Below are positions 1 through 7,679 of a DNA stretch of 30,286 nucleotides, piece after piece. The notes under the pieces were generated by a model. That model made no database searches and had not been told where the DNA came from. It saw only the letters and a program-made list of their open reading frames with translations. Origin of the DNA: JBAPRR01 sp049281195 (GTDB taxonomy: Bacteria; Actinomycetota; Acidimicrobiia; Acidimicrobiales; CAVXTF01); assembly GCA_049281195.1 (NCBI GenBank), contig JBAPRR010000227.1:1-30286 (forward strand), in the 5' to 3' direction. The position numbers and the translations under genes were made by a program. Numbering within the stretch: position 1 is the stretch's first letter; every line of letters begins with the position of its first letter.

Positions 1-59
1 CCGAGACTGCAGTGAACCTGCTCCCAAGGTGGTTCTGATACACTTAGAATGGAGTAATA

Positions 60-1412
60 ATGGCGACAAAGGACAACTCAAGTTTTCTATTCATACCGAC
101 ACATCGCGATTGCAGCCCGGTGCTGCCAACTTTGTTCGCGGAGGCTCGTTACGCTGCACAGCGGGAGAAGCAAGCCATCGTATGTGTTATCGAACATAAC
201 CTGAGCGAAGACCTATCAGACAAACATAAGCAAATTCTCCTTCGACTTCAGCAGGAGAGCGGTATCCGAACTCTTCAGATGACGGGCGCAAAAAGGCGAG
301 TGTTTGTCGATCATACTCTTTCAAGGCTTCCCCCATCCCTGGGAGCAGACCACGACCGCCTCCGATCCATTCTTCTACCGGCTGGCATATCATACGGATC
401 GGGACCAGATCTCGCATTCCTCCTAGCGATCAACCTGGGCTGCGACTTCGTCCATCGTCGTGACTCAGATGTTTACCTGGATGAGCACCGGCCGGATGCA
501 CTGCCAATCGAGCTAGAGCTGGGTGCCATCGGGAAATCTATTAAGGATCTGAAGCTGGTGGCCGAGCCGCCTGAAGGTGTACTAGAGAAACGAGACACCC
601 GAGTTCGACTTGTTGGTACGAGCACGTTTGGTGCGCTAACGCTCGATCGAAGGGATTTGTTCGCGGCTGGCGAGGAGTACGCTGTCGCGTTCCAACAACT
701 TGGGCGCCCCGGAGTTGAGAGACACATCGTACGCGAAGAGGCAGTGTCGTATCTTCAAGAAGAGCCGTCCACTCGCTATGACACCGATTTCTATGAGCTC
801 GATGAGGACGGTCGTGTCGAGATGGAAGCCTGCTGTTTCTGGGAGGCCTTCCGCTTTTTGCCTGAAATGACGACCGACATTATGGGGTGCGACTATATGA
901 TTAAGGACGCTCTTTGGCAGGCAGGACTTCTTTCGATCTTTCACTCACGAAAGCTGCGGCATCGGTATGAGCAAGCAAGAGCGGACCAGACCGATCTCGA
1001 CTTCGCGGTTAACTACTCGCTTCGAGATGTTCAGTACATCCAGATTGGTCGGATTTGGCAAGAACAAGCGCGGATCATTCGAGACGGGTCACGCCCCTTG
1101 TTTGATGATACTGGCTTCCACGCGGACGTATATGCGGAAGCGTTTGATGCCGCTTCAGAGCGGTGTGGAGCAGTACTGGAGGAGGTCCGAAAGGGGGCGC
1201 AATCAGTCTATGAATCCGCCGCCGCCGCGGCCTCCGGACCTCTTGCGAGCAGGCTTCGTGCGGTCGCTGAAGCACTTGAGAAGGCGGGCACGGGTCTGGA
1301 CAGACATGTGGTTGAGGCTGTAAGTGATTTTACATTTCTCGTGAGAGCCTGGCCCTCGTTGATTAGCGCCGCGGAAGGTTCGCAAATGCTCTCCGACGCC
1401 GATTTCATCTAG
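60..1412 (+). CDS. DUF6271-like protein, possible glycosyltransferase-fold enzyme
   Basis: 450 residues. The ATG is preceded by GGAG at 51-54, five bases upstream. The N-terminal half alternates strands and helices. It holds the stretch SYGSGPDLAFLLA (residues 111-123) followed by HRRDSD (132-137), an acidic motif placed like the DxD of GT-A glycosyltransferases. From memory this arrangement matches the actinobacterial family DUF6271, whose function is unknown to me. The C-terminal third is helical and Ala/Glu-rich. No signal peptide or membrane segment is visible, so it should be cytoplasmic. The TauD-like gene begins 10 bases after its stop, suggesting co-transcription and a joint role, perhaps in modifying a small molecule or peptide. 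The family call rests on recalled motif similarity; the glycosyltransferase role is inference. Confidence 0.6.
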   Translation: MATKDNSSFLFIPTHRDCSPVLPTLFAEARYAAQREKQAIVCVIEHNLSEDLSDKHKQILLRLQQESGIRTLQMTGAKRRVFVDHTLSRLPPSLGADHDRLRSILLPAGISYGSGPDLAFLLAINLGCDFVHRRDSDVYLDEHRPDALPIELELGAIGKSIKDLKLVAEPPEGVLEKRDTRVRLVGTSTFGALTLDRRDLFAAGEEYAVAFQQLGRPGVERHIVREEAVSYLQEEPSTRYDTDFYELDEDGRVEMEACCFWEAFRFLPEMTTDIMGCDYMIKDALWQAGLLSIFHSRKLRHRYEQARADQTDLDFAVNYSLRDVQYIQIGRIWQEQARIIRDGSRPLFDDTGFHADVYAEAFDAASERCGAVLEEVRKGAQSVYESAAAAASGPLASRLRAVAEALEKAGTGLDRHVVEAVSDFTFLVRAWPSLISAAEGSQMLSDADFI

Positions 1413-1422
1413 AAGCAGTGGC

Positions 1423-2175
1423 ATGGCTCCTCCTACTGTCATATCAGTTGACAAATCGGATGATTTGGACGCGCAGATTGTGGCTACGAGAGACATCGTA
1501 TTGCGAGGTGGCATCGCTCTACTGCGTACGATGTCGCTTGGTGCTGGCGAACTAGCGGCAATCGGTTCCAGTTTTGGCTCTCCTGTGCGGCCAGAAGCGT
1601 TACCACCGGACAAGCCCCTGGACCTAGTTACTCGGATCTACGAAGACGGTGTGCTCGATTCTTCGGTTAACTGGCATCATGATCAGAGCTTCTCTAAGCG
1701 TCCGCCAGAGTGGTCGTGTCTCTACTGCGTAGCGCCCGGTTCGAAAGCGGTTCCGACGGTGTATTGCGATGCAGCAGCAGTTCTCGAATATGTATCCGAT
1801 GGCTTCTTAGAGACCCTTCGGACCTTGTCAGCTAGACACGTGGCGTACTATCCCCCTCCCGGAGAGGAGGAGGCGCCCGAGGTTGCCGCAGCAGTTCATC
1901 CTTTAGTCACTAGAGCTGAAGGAGATGTCGATGTGCTGTTCGCGGCCCCTGCGACCGTGGATACGATCGAGGGCTGGTCGAAGGCCGAGAGCCAGATCTT
2001 GCTTCGGTCGCTCTTCGAAAAGTTCAACTGGCCAGAGGTGACGGTGCTTCACTCTTGGAAGGAGGGTGACCTTCTAGTCTGGCCTAACCGGCGTTACCCC
2101 CATCGGACGCTTCCATTGGAGACAGGATCTCCCCGGAGATTGATGCGGTTGGTGGGCCATTGGGACCGTCCGTAG
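1423..2175 (+). CDS. TauD/TfdA-family Fe(II)/2-oxoglutarate-dependent dioxygenase
   Basis: 250 residues, slightly short for the family. The iron-binding HxD motif lies in WHHDQSF (H85, D87). The distal histidine is H227 in WPNRRYPHRTL, and arginines R238/R239 are candidates for holding the 2-oxoglutarate carboxylate. Known family members couple 2-oxoglutarate decarboxylation to hydroxylation or related oxidation of small substrates in the cytoplasm. The substrate cannot be read from sequence. The gene sits 10 bases behind the DUF6271-like gene on the same strand, so the two probably form one transcript. Nothing resembling sulfonate transport is nearby, so taurine use is unlikely and a biosynthetic tailoring role is the better guess. 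All key residues appear present. Confidence 0.85.
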   Translation: MAPPTVISVDKSDDLDAQIVATRDIVLRGGIALLRTMSLGAGELAAIGSSFGSPVRPEALPPDKPLDLVTRIYEDGVLDSSVNWHHDQSFSKRPPEWSCLYCVAPGSKAVPTVYCDAAAVLEYVSDGFLETLRTLSARHVAYYPPPGEEEAPEVAAAVHPLVTRAEGDVDVLFAAPATVDTIEGWSKAESQILLRSLFEKFNWPEVTVLHSWKEGDLLVWPNRRYPHRTLPLETGSPRRLMRLVGHWDRP

Positions 2176-2186
2176 TTGAACGGACG
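2167..2186 (+). terminator. Hairpin overlapping the dioxygenase stop codon
   Basis: CGTCCG (2167-2172) pairs with CGGACG (2181-2186) across an 8-base loop that contains the TAG stop. There is no T-tract, so it is only a candidate terminator or mRNA end-stabilising hairpin. Confidence 0.35.
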
Positions 2187-2248
2187 ATGGGGTGGAGTGG
2201 CTGGCTGGTCACGACGAGAGTTCGTGAGGCTACGGTTGGTGAACTCAG

Positions 2249-2845
2249 TCAATTTGCGTGCGATGTTGCTAGATCAAGAAACGCCTGCACAGAAGGGGTG
2301 GGGTGGCGGTTCGCGAACTGTCCGCTTAGGTCCACCAAATCGCGGTATTCGAACTCCGGGGTGGAAAAGAGCACGTCGAACGGTTCGTGGCAGGTGTAGG
2401 CCACGATCTTGCCGTCGCGCACCTCGATGCGCTTGAACACGGCCTGGTTGAAACGGCGGCTTGTTGGCGCTGACGCTCGGCCGTAGGCCTTGGCACAGTT
2501 CGTGGCCAAGCGCATGGCCGTCTCCAGGATCTCCTGCCACTCGGCCAGGTGCGCGTCGACGGCGCCGAGGCGTTCTTGGGCGCCGCACATGTCGGTGGCG
2601 ATGCGGGATTGTTCGGTCTTTAGCACGGCCACGTCGATCGCACCGGCGTAGTAGGCATCGAGCAGCTTCCGCCGTTCGGTCTCGGCCTTGGTCAGTTTTC
2701 GGGCAAGGAACTCGCGCTCAGAAGCGTTGCGGTGTTGGCGTGAGGTGATCTCGGCTTCTATTTCCTCGCGCACGCGGGTGAGCCAGGACTTCGGAAGCTG
2801 GATGCTCTCGTCGAGCTGCTCGACTTGAGCTTCGAGATCACCGGT
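2249..2845 (-). pseudogene. C-terminal remnant of a large serine recombinase
   Basis: The minus-strand frame runs on to 2998, but recognisable recombinase sequence starts near 2840 with LEAQVEQLDESIQLP. It continues through a long charged coiled coil and the conserved tail FNQAVFKRIEVRDGKIVAY, then EPFDVLF, and ends in LSGQFANRHPTP. Large serine integrases and resolvases carry this coiled-coil/tail arrangement after their catalytic and recombinase domains. The catalytic serine domain and the zinc-binding part are absent, so it cannot act as a recombinase. It meets a helicase fragment on the opposite strand, marking an old rearrangement junction. It probably marks an integrated element that has since decayed. 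Confidence 0.75.
2296..2334. repeat. 39-base repeat, copy 1 (recombinase C-terminus)
   Basis: Ungapped match of 35 of 39 positions with 7680-7718, same orientation. On the minus strand it encodes the end of the recombinase remnant (DLSGQFANRHPTP). Differences are at 2301, 2318, 2327 and 2329. Confidence 0.85.
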
Positions 2846-3322
2846 AGGGGCGTAGGGCTCGACCTGAGGGCGGCGACCGACCGAGAGCGCGAGATTGCCC
2901 GGTTCCGGACAGATCCGAACTGCATCGTGCTGGTTGCAACGCCACATACCTTGTCTGAAGGCGTATCCCTTCATCACACGACAACCCATCAAATACATCT
3001 TGACCGGACATTCAATGCAGGATTACTACTCCAGGCGCTGGACCGCACTCATCGTCTTGGTCTGCCTGCTGATGCCGAGTGCACGGCTACGTACCTCATA
3101 TCGTGTCTCAGGGATCGCGGGGACACGATCGACTCCGTGGTGGCGCGGCGTCTCGACCAGAAGATAGCGGCGATGGCCCAAGCACTGAATGACCCGACCC
3201 TCAGACCCTTGGCATTACCAGCGAGTGACGAGTTCCTCTCGGACGACGATGTACTGCTCGGACCGGACTGGACGGATGACCTGCTCGCTCTCTTTGCGCA
3301 TCTTCGACGTCGGCAGCTCTAA
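2846..3322 (+). pseudogene. C-terminal stub of an SNF2/superfamily 2 helicase
   Basis: An open frame starts at 2825, but helicase-like sequence begins around 2850. EREIARFRTDPN leads into VLVATPHTLSEGVSLH (motif V region) and LDRTFNAGLLLQALDRTHR (motif VI, with the arginine-finger region QALDRTHR). About 60 acidic residues follow to the stop. The whole first RecA domain (Walker A and DEAH motifs) and most of the second are missing, so it cannot hydrolyse ATP alone. SNF2-like helicases with the LDRTFNA form occur in phage-defence and restriction loci, so the intact ancestor may have belonged to such a system. This is inference. It is truncated at the junction with the recombinase remnant. Confidence 0.7.
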
Positions 3323-3382
3323 CTGAGAACGGGCCGCTGGCAGGGAGATTCCGGAGGCCAGAATGTCCGTGGGCAGTAAAAA

Positions 3383-3415
3383 CCCCGGACCGGAGCTTAA
3401 GCTCCACGCCCGGGG
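3383..3415. repeat. Palindrome/hairpin 1 of a three-hairpin cluster
   Basis: Outer CCCCGG (3383-3388) pairs with CCGGGG (3410-3415). The inside contains a perfect 14-base palindrome GGAGCTTAAGCTCC (3392-3405). It lies 61 bases after the helicase stub stop and may be a terminator. Confidence 0.6.
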
Positions 3416-3424
3416 TCAGTAGAT

Positions 3425-3441
3425 CCCCGGCACTGCCGGGG
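3425..3441. terminator. Hairpin 2, strong GC stem
   Basis: CCCCGGC (3425-3431) and GCCGGGG (3435-3441) pair perfectly around a 3-base loop. No T-tract follows. Its right arm overlaps the left arm of the next hairpin, so the two are mutually exclusive. Confidence 0.55.
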
Positions 3442-3459
3442 TACATCTCCAGTGTACCC
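3439..3459. promoter_or_regulatory. Hairpin 3, alternative to hairpin 2
   Basis: GGGTACA (3439-3445) pairs with TGTACCC (3453-3459) around a 7-base loop. It shares 3439-3441 with hairpin 2, the layout expected of a terminator/antiterminator switch. It is equally compatible with a protein-binding inverted repeat. It lies 59 bases upstream of the NYN gene start. Confidence 0.4.
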
Positions 3460-3517
3460 TGCCTGGACCTTCTCCTCAACGCCAGGGGACGGAGGTCATT
3501 TCGGCTGGGAGGTAGAG

Positions 3518-4423
3518 GTGGGAAGTCTGTCGGTCTTCGTCGACGCCGGATACCTGTTCAAGCAAGGTTCGGGCGCAGTCTTGAAGGCCAAGCTCGGTCG
3601 GCACGAGATCGCTCTAGATGCCCACAAATTTATCGACGCCCTGGTGGCCTGGGGGTGTGAGCGATATCCGAAAGACGAGCTCCTGAGAACCTACTGGTAC
3701 GACGGTGCCCGTCACGGTGTGCCGACGCCCGACCAATTGCACGTCGCGGCGCTCCCCTTCGTAAAGCTTCGACTAGGGCGAATCAACTCTTCTGGCCAGC
3801 AGAAAGGCGTGGATACGCTCATAGTTAGAGATCTCATGGTTTTGTCACAGGAGCGCTCGATCCAGCGGGCGATAGTCCTCTCGGGAGACGAAGACCTTCG
3901 CGAGGGGATCGACTACGCCCAGGACCGGGGCGTGCGAGTCGCGGTAGTTGGGATTGACGCCAACGGAGACCGCAGCCAGTCGGTCGAACTCGTCCGAGAG
4001 GCCGATGAGAGCCTCGTACTGCCAACAACAATCCTTGATGGGATTCTCACGCGAAAGGAACTCCCGCCAAGAAGTACTGAGGTCAGGATTGCGCCAGTAT
4101 CGCCACTTGTGAGCCCGGAATCGGCGGATGAAGTCAGGTTCGTCACTTGTGCCAAGGAGTTCGCTCGTCACTGGCTGGAGCAGACCACGTCCAGTGAAGT
4201 AGCTGCGATTGTTGCCGACCGTCCCCGCATCCCCCGCGACCTGGATGCTCTAATACTTCAACATGCCGTTCGTGCGACAGGTGTCTTTACGATCGCTGAC
4301 GAGCCCCGCAGGGCAATGAGGGCAGCATTCTGGGCTGAGATCAACCAAGTGGCGCCTCCGACTGGACAACCAGCTGGTGGGGTCGGCTCGGGCGGTGCTG
4401 CTGACACGGAAAAGTCAAGTTAG
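3518..4423 (+). CDS. NYN-domain (PIN-like) putative ribonuclease
   Basis: 301 residues from a GTG at 3518, chosen because GGGAGG lies just upstream and the fold starts at once with LSVFVDAGYLF. An upstream in-frame GTG at 3452 sits inside a hairpin and adds non-conserved residues. Acidic residues typical of NYN/LabA-like nucleases are in place: D9 (FVDAGYLF), D99 (KGVDTLIVRD), D124 and D126 (LSGDEDLREG) and D163 (READESLVL). NYN proteins are metal-dependent RNases or RNA-processing factors. A helical C-terminal part (about residues 195-290) may bind a partner, and the tail is Gly/Ala-rich. It follows the palindrome cluster and precedes small cysteine-cluster genes. No membrane segment is seen. 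Confidence 0.82.
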   Translation: MGSLSVFVDAGYLFKQGSGAVLKAKLGRHEIALDAHKFIDALVAWGCERYPKDELLRTYWYDGARHGVPTPDQLHVAALPFVKLRLGRINSSGQQKGVDTLIVRDLMVLSQERSIQRAIVLSGDEDLREGIDYAQDRGVRVAVVGIDANGDRSQSVELVREADESLVLPTTILDGILTRKELPPRSTEVRIAPVSPLVSPESADEVRFVTCAKEFARHWLEQTTSSEVAAIVADRPRIPRDLDALILQHAVRATGVFTIADEPRRAMRAAFWAEINQVAPPTGQPAGGVGSGGAADTEKSS

Positions 4424-4463
4424 CCGCGCAACACGAAATCGCATGCCAGAATCAGGTCCTCGT

Positions 4464-4637
4464 ATGGAGAAGATTTGTACTCACTGCGGTACGACGATCG
4501 CAATAGACAGCCTCCGCTGCCCCAGCTGTGGAAGGCGTCAAGACCACTCGTCTATGCGTCTGTCGATCGTAAATGTACTCTACGTATTCATGGGCTTGGT
4601 GTTATTCATCGTAATCATTTCCCTCAATGCCCGATGA
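4464..4637 (+). CDS. Small zinc-ribbon, single-pass membrane protein
   Basis: 57 residues if the ATG at 4464 is used. A longer start at 4443 is possible but adds residues without a clear ribosome site. C5, C8, C19 and C22 form two CxxC knuckles of a zinc ribbon. A hydrophobic segment (about 33-54, SIVNVLYVFMGLVLFIVIIS) ends two residues before a basic tail, so the ribbon probably faces the cytoplasm. The downstream gene starts 15 bases after its stop, suggesting coupling. The function is not recognised. Similar ribbon-plus-helix mini-proteins often anchor or sense for partner genes, but that is inference here. Confidence 0.65.
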   Translation: MEKICTHCGTTIAIDSLRCPSCGRRQDHSSMRLSIVNVLYVFMGLVLFIVIISLNAR

Positions 4638-4652
4638 CTATGGGAGGCAATC

Positions 4653-4964
4653 GTGGCCTTAACCAGGACGACCGACCACAACGAAGAATTGACCGTCGAC
4701 TTGGGCTTTGCCGAAGCACTTGCTTCGGTCGTTGCCGCGTACCAGAAGGTTGGGAAGGTCAAAAGCATTCAAGAAAAGTTTGGACGAGTCGTCGGATCAG
4801 TTGGTAGCGGCACTCTCAACATGAACAAGGCCACGGTAACGGTCATTGTTGAGCAGATTGACAACTCCCGATCGAAAGTCTCGTTCAAGGCGTCCGCTCA
4901 GGAGGGACTCATCCAGCAGAACACGGCGGCAAAGGCGGTCACGCGCATTTTGGATGCCCTATAG
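4653..4964 (+). CDS. Small alpha/beta protein of unknown function
   Basis: 103 residues from a GTG with GGGAGG at 4642-4647, five bases upstream, a strong ribosome site. The pattern is: strand (ELTVDLGF), helix (AEALASVVAAYQKVG), strands with a VTVIVEQI core, then a C-terminal helix (NTAAKAVTRILDAL). This resembles a common class of small helix-grip-like bacterial proteins that start with a strand and helix and end in a helix. I cannot name a family. No signal peptide or membrane helix is visible. It lies directly behind the zinc-ribbon membrane mini-protein and probably shares its transcript. Confidence 0.7.
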   Translation: MALTRTTDHNEELTVDLGFAEALASVVAAYQKVGKVKSIQEKFGRVVGSVGSGTLNMNKATVTVIVEQIDNSRSKVSFKASAQEGLIQQNTAAKAVTRILDAL

Positions 4965-5028
4965 ACCAAGACTGCTGGTGGGCGACCATTCCGGCTGTGC
5001 GGCCGTCAGGCGCAGTATCGTTGGCTCC

Positions 5029-5220
5029 ATGCGTTTTTACTGCGACTGTGCTGAACCAGTTGACTCATCGCGGAATTGGTCAGGCACACGGGAGATCACG
5101 ACGCCTTGCATGAAGTGCGGACGCGAATGGCGTTTTGCCTATGATGACCGCGGCTCGTGTCTTTCGGGTCGGCCTACCAATCAGTACTGGCCGGGGCCGG
5201 CAGGAAGCGCCCCGCAATGA
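5029..5220 (+). CDS. Mini-protein with a CxC/CxxC metal-binding cluster
   Basis: 63 residues from the ATG at 5029. The frame extends further upstream, but that part shadows the preceding gene. C5 and C7 (YCDC) plus C27 and C30 (CMKC) could bind one zinc. The residues after it (GREWRFAYDD) look like a small beta-ribbon. The tail is Pro/Gly-rich. There is no clear ribosome site, which lowers confidence. It sits 64 bases after the 103-residue gene on the same strand. Function unknown. Confidence 0.45.
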   Translation: MRFYCDCAEPVDSSRNWSGTREITTPCMKCGREWRFAYDDRGSCLSGRPTNQYWPGPAGSAPQ

Positions 5221-5821
5221 ACTACATAAGCTTGCCCACCCGATCTAGCAGCTCCTGGTAGTTCGAATAAGACATCGTCTTCACCAACTGACGACGATCG
5301 TTGGAACCCGCCGATCGAGGGTGGGGAATTTCACTGATCGCCGTCACAACGCAAAAAGCCCTAGTGAAAGGCCCCTTCTGGTTTACGACTCCACCTGCGG
5401 AGCGGCTTCCGTGGGCGAGTCGTGCGCGAAGAAAATGTGCCCTAGTTGCTTGCCAGCCGCCCGGTCCGCTTTAGGGCTTGCGAGGCATAGATCCCGGGCT
5501 TGCCGAGGCACAGATCCCCAAAGAGTGGTGCGCGGATCAGAAAGGATACGGGCAACGGTGGAGGAGGCGGACCACCGCGCTGGACGGCTAGGTGGGCTTA
5601 CGCCACGAAGGTGCAGGCGCTCTCGCGATCGTCACCGCTGGCGGCGAACTGCTGGGACAGTCCTGTCTGATCGAAATGCCGACCTACCCTGATTCGGCCC
5701 CTTAGGGACGAATCATTGGGTGTTCTCCGTTTATTGGGAGAAGCCGCGCTTGGGAGTCAGAATTATTGGAGAAGGACTGTGCAAAGAAGGAGCCATCGGC
5801 AGCGGCGAAGTCGGCGTACCT
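5221..5821. other. Gene-poor stretch with decayed coding traces
   Basis: No convincing gene. Minus-strand frames end in short protein-like tails, for example SYSNYQELLDRVGKLM just left of 5275 and HIFFAHDSPTEAAPQVES near 5385-5440. Neither has a start or recognisable homology. They may be debris of a former minus-strand gene. A tandem duplication lies at 5474-5519. Confidence 0.4.
5474..5519. repeat. Imperfect tandem duplication, about 22 bases twice
   Basis: GGGCTTGCGAGGCATAGATC (from 5474) is followed at 5496 by GGGCTTGCCGAGGCACAGAT, differing by one inserted base and one substitution. The odd-length unit would break any reading frame through it, in keeping with decayed sequence. Confidence 0.7.
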
Positions 5822-7066
5822 CTATTCCCCTCTGGGTCTGTCCTTGATCTTCGAGCTTGCTGACCATGTGGCTCCCACATCGTCGGAGGTTGTCAGCAGA
5901 AGATGGTTTTTACTGTTGTTCGCAACATAAACCATGGGGAGGGGGTCAATGGCGATTGAGCTCGGCAGCGCCGGTGCGGCCTGGCTCGACTGTCCGTCCA
6001 CTGTGGTAGATGCGGACCAGTCAGTGGCATCATCGGTCGATGTCGTCGTCAAAAGATCATTGCTGCTGTTGTTCGCCACATAAGCGATGGTTTCCTGTCC
6101 GAGATTGCTGCTGTCGCCACAAATAGAATCATCACATTCCGTAAGAGTCGGCGCCGTCTTGCTCGACTGTCCGCTACCTACCAGAGTGTTCGGAGACCAG
6201 TCGGTTCCTACGCCGTTCGTCGACGTTGTCACTTCAAGATCATTGCTGGAGTTGTTGGCAACATACGCAATGACTGGGTTAACCCTCCCGTTGTCGGTAG
6301 ATATGGCGGGTGCGGTCTTGCTCGACTGCGTTCCGACTGTCGTGTACTGCCAAGTGTATGCACTGCAGTTATCGTTGGGGACTCCCTGTGTCACGATAAG
6401 GGCATTGCTGCTGTCGTTCGCCACATAAGCCATGAGGAGGGCGTTACCGTAGTCGGAGGCGGCGGAGGGGGCATTATCCGTGGGCCAATCAGTGATAGCT
6501 GGAGCCCTCTTGCTCGACTGCGGACTCGACGGCCCGCCGACCTCGGTGGCGGAGCTCCAAGTGGCGCCGCCATCAGTCGATGTGATCGTCATTAGGTCAT
6601 TGCTTGTGTTGTCCGCCACAAAAGCGATGACGAGTTCCTCACATCCGTAGTAGTCCTGAGTGATCGCTGGTGTCGCCTTGCTCTGTTGGCCGGTGTTCAC
6701 TGGTGTAGACCAAGAACCGTCGCCGGTCGTGGTTGTGACAAGGATGTCGTGGCTACCATTTGTCGCTATATAGGCCATAACCCAGAGCAGCCGGCTGGAG
6801 CACGACTCGTTGTCAGGGGAGCAGAACTCGGTGATGGACGGTGCAATAGTGCTTTTCTGAGCATTGTTGGTCTTCAACATCGCGGCGGCTGTCCTCGTCT
6901 CCGATGTGTTCGCCGCAGCGAAGGCAGACGGCACCACCGACACAACGGGCCCCATGAGAACAGCTGCGACGAGTACCGCTCGAAGATGGCAACGACCTAG
7001 CCTGCTGCGCCCGCCGATTGCGGAAAGTGAGCGAAAGTGGGTAACCGTGGACCGGATCTCTGTCAC
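5822..7066 (-). CDS. Secreted repeat protein with Asp-box-like motifs (beta-propeller-like)
   Basis: 414 residues. The GTG start at 7066 has GAGGAGG upstream. The N-terminus has basic residues, then a hydrophobic run (about 29-45) ending in SAFAAA, a standard signal peptide, so it is exported. The mature part is six copies of a roughly 45-60 residue unit: AYVANNSSNDL, then TTSTDGGATW-like, then GGQSSKTAPAIT. Copies lie near residues 97-137, 147-192, 212-257, 266-311, 327-368 and 379-407. The segments STDGGATW (163-170) and SDDVGATW (394-401) fit the Asp-box of sialidase/BNR propellers. Six blades agree with a propeller. No catalytic sialidase arginine triad is evident, so a binding or structural surface role is more likely than glycosidase activity. 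Confidence 0.75.
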   Translation of the reverse strand: MTEIRSTVTHFRSLSAIGGRSRLGRCHLRAVLVAAVLMGPVVSVVPSAFAAANTSETRTAAAMLKTNNAQKSTIAPSITEFCSPDNESCSSRLLWVMAYIATNGSHDILVTTTTGDGSWSTPVNTGQQSKATPAITQDYYGCEELVIAFVADNTSNDLMTITSTDGGATWSSATEVGGPSSPQSSKRAPAITDWPTDNAPSAASDYGNALLMAYVANDSSNALIVTQGVPNDNCSAYTWQYTTVGTQSSKTAPAISTDNGRVNPVIAYVANNSSNDLEVTTSTNGVGTDWSPNTLVGSGQSSKTAPTLTECDDSICGDSSNLGQETIAYVANNSSNDLLTTTSTDDATDWSASTTVDGQSSQAAPALPSSIAIDPLPMVYVANNSKNHLLLTTSDDVGATWSASSKIKDRPRGE

Positions 7067-7145
7067 GGCGCCTCCTCAATATTGCGCTGCGGAAAACGCC
7101 ACGACAACGACCTCCGAATGGCCTCCGCCTGCCAACCTCGGTCCG

Positions 7146-7451
7146 TCAATCTATCCGGAACGACCTTTGCGGGAAAACCCAGCGACATTCCGTTGTGGCA
7201 TTGCTCCATAGTTCGCCAATGGTCGAGAATGTAGGTTCCTTCAGGTAAGCAGGCATATCAGGATCAACGCCGTAGGCCGCGGCGAGGACCGTCAGGTGCT
7301 CCGGCGGGGGGATTGGCTGTGCCGGTGGCGCCCCGAACGCGGCTACCGCCATTTGCAAGTCGTTCCCGTCCCCCAACCCGATCGGGTTGTATCCGGCGCT
7401 GGCCGCCATCTCGTTCAGCTCGGCCAGGGTGTGCACCGCCGTTGGGACGTG
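7146..7451 (-). pseudogene. Possible remnant of a cupin-type protein C-terminus
   Basis: The minus frame reads VHTLAELNEMAASAGYN, then PPAQPIPPPEHLTVLAAAYG. The second part resembles the tail seen at the end of many actinobacterial cupin proteins (Pro-rich, then HLxxLAAxYGV). No cupin core is present, and the frame upstream of 7451 looks unrelated. It is probably debris. This is recall-based with low certainty. Confidence 0.22.
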
Positions 7452-7679
7452 GGACGTACGACGTGAATGGCAGAAAGCACTATTCCACGCTGGCCGAGCG
7501 ACACTGAATGCAAGTTGAAGACCTGCATGCGCCAAACTCACAGACCTGGAGATCGGGCACGTGACCGGCGCTTTCGCGTCAGCAAGGTGGCAAGCGCACT
7601 TCGACTTCTGAGCTTAGGCGCCGGAATCTTGGCCTCAAGCAAAGCGAAGCAGCTAGAGGGAGAAGTTCCTGTAGGGCGG

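Noticed and set aside
5474..5519. Tandem 22-base duplication considered as a CRISPR or attachment site
   Set aside because: Only two units with no spacers, no tRNA gene nearby and no cas genes.
5321..5692. A 123-codon plus-strand open frame in the gene-poor stretch
   Set aside because: Arg-rich composition, no ribosome site, and it runs through an odd-length tandem duplication; looks like chance.
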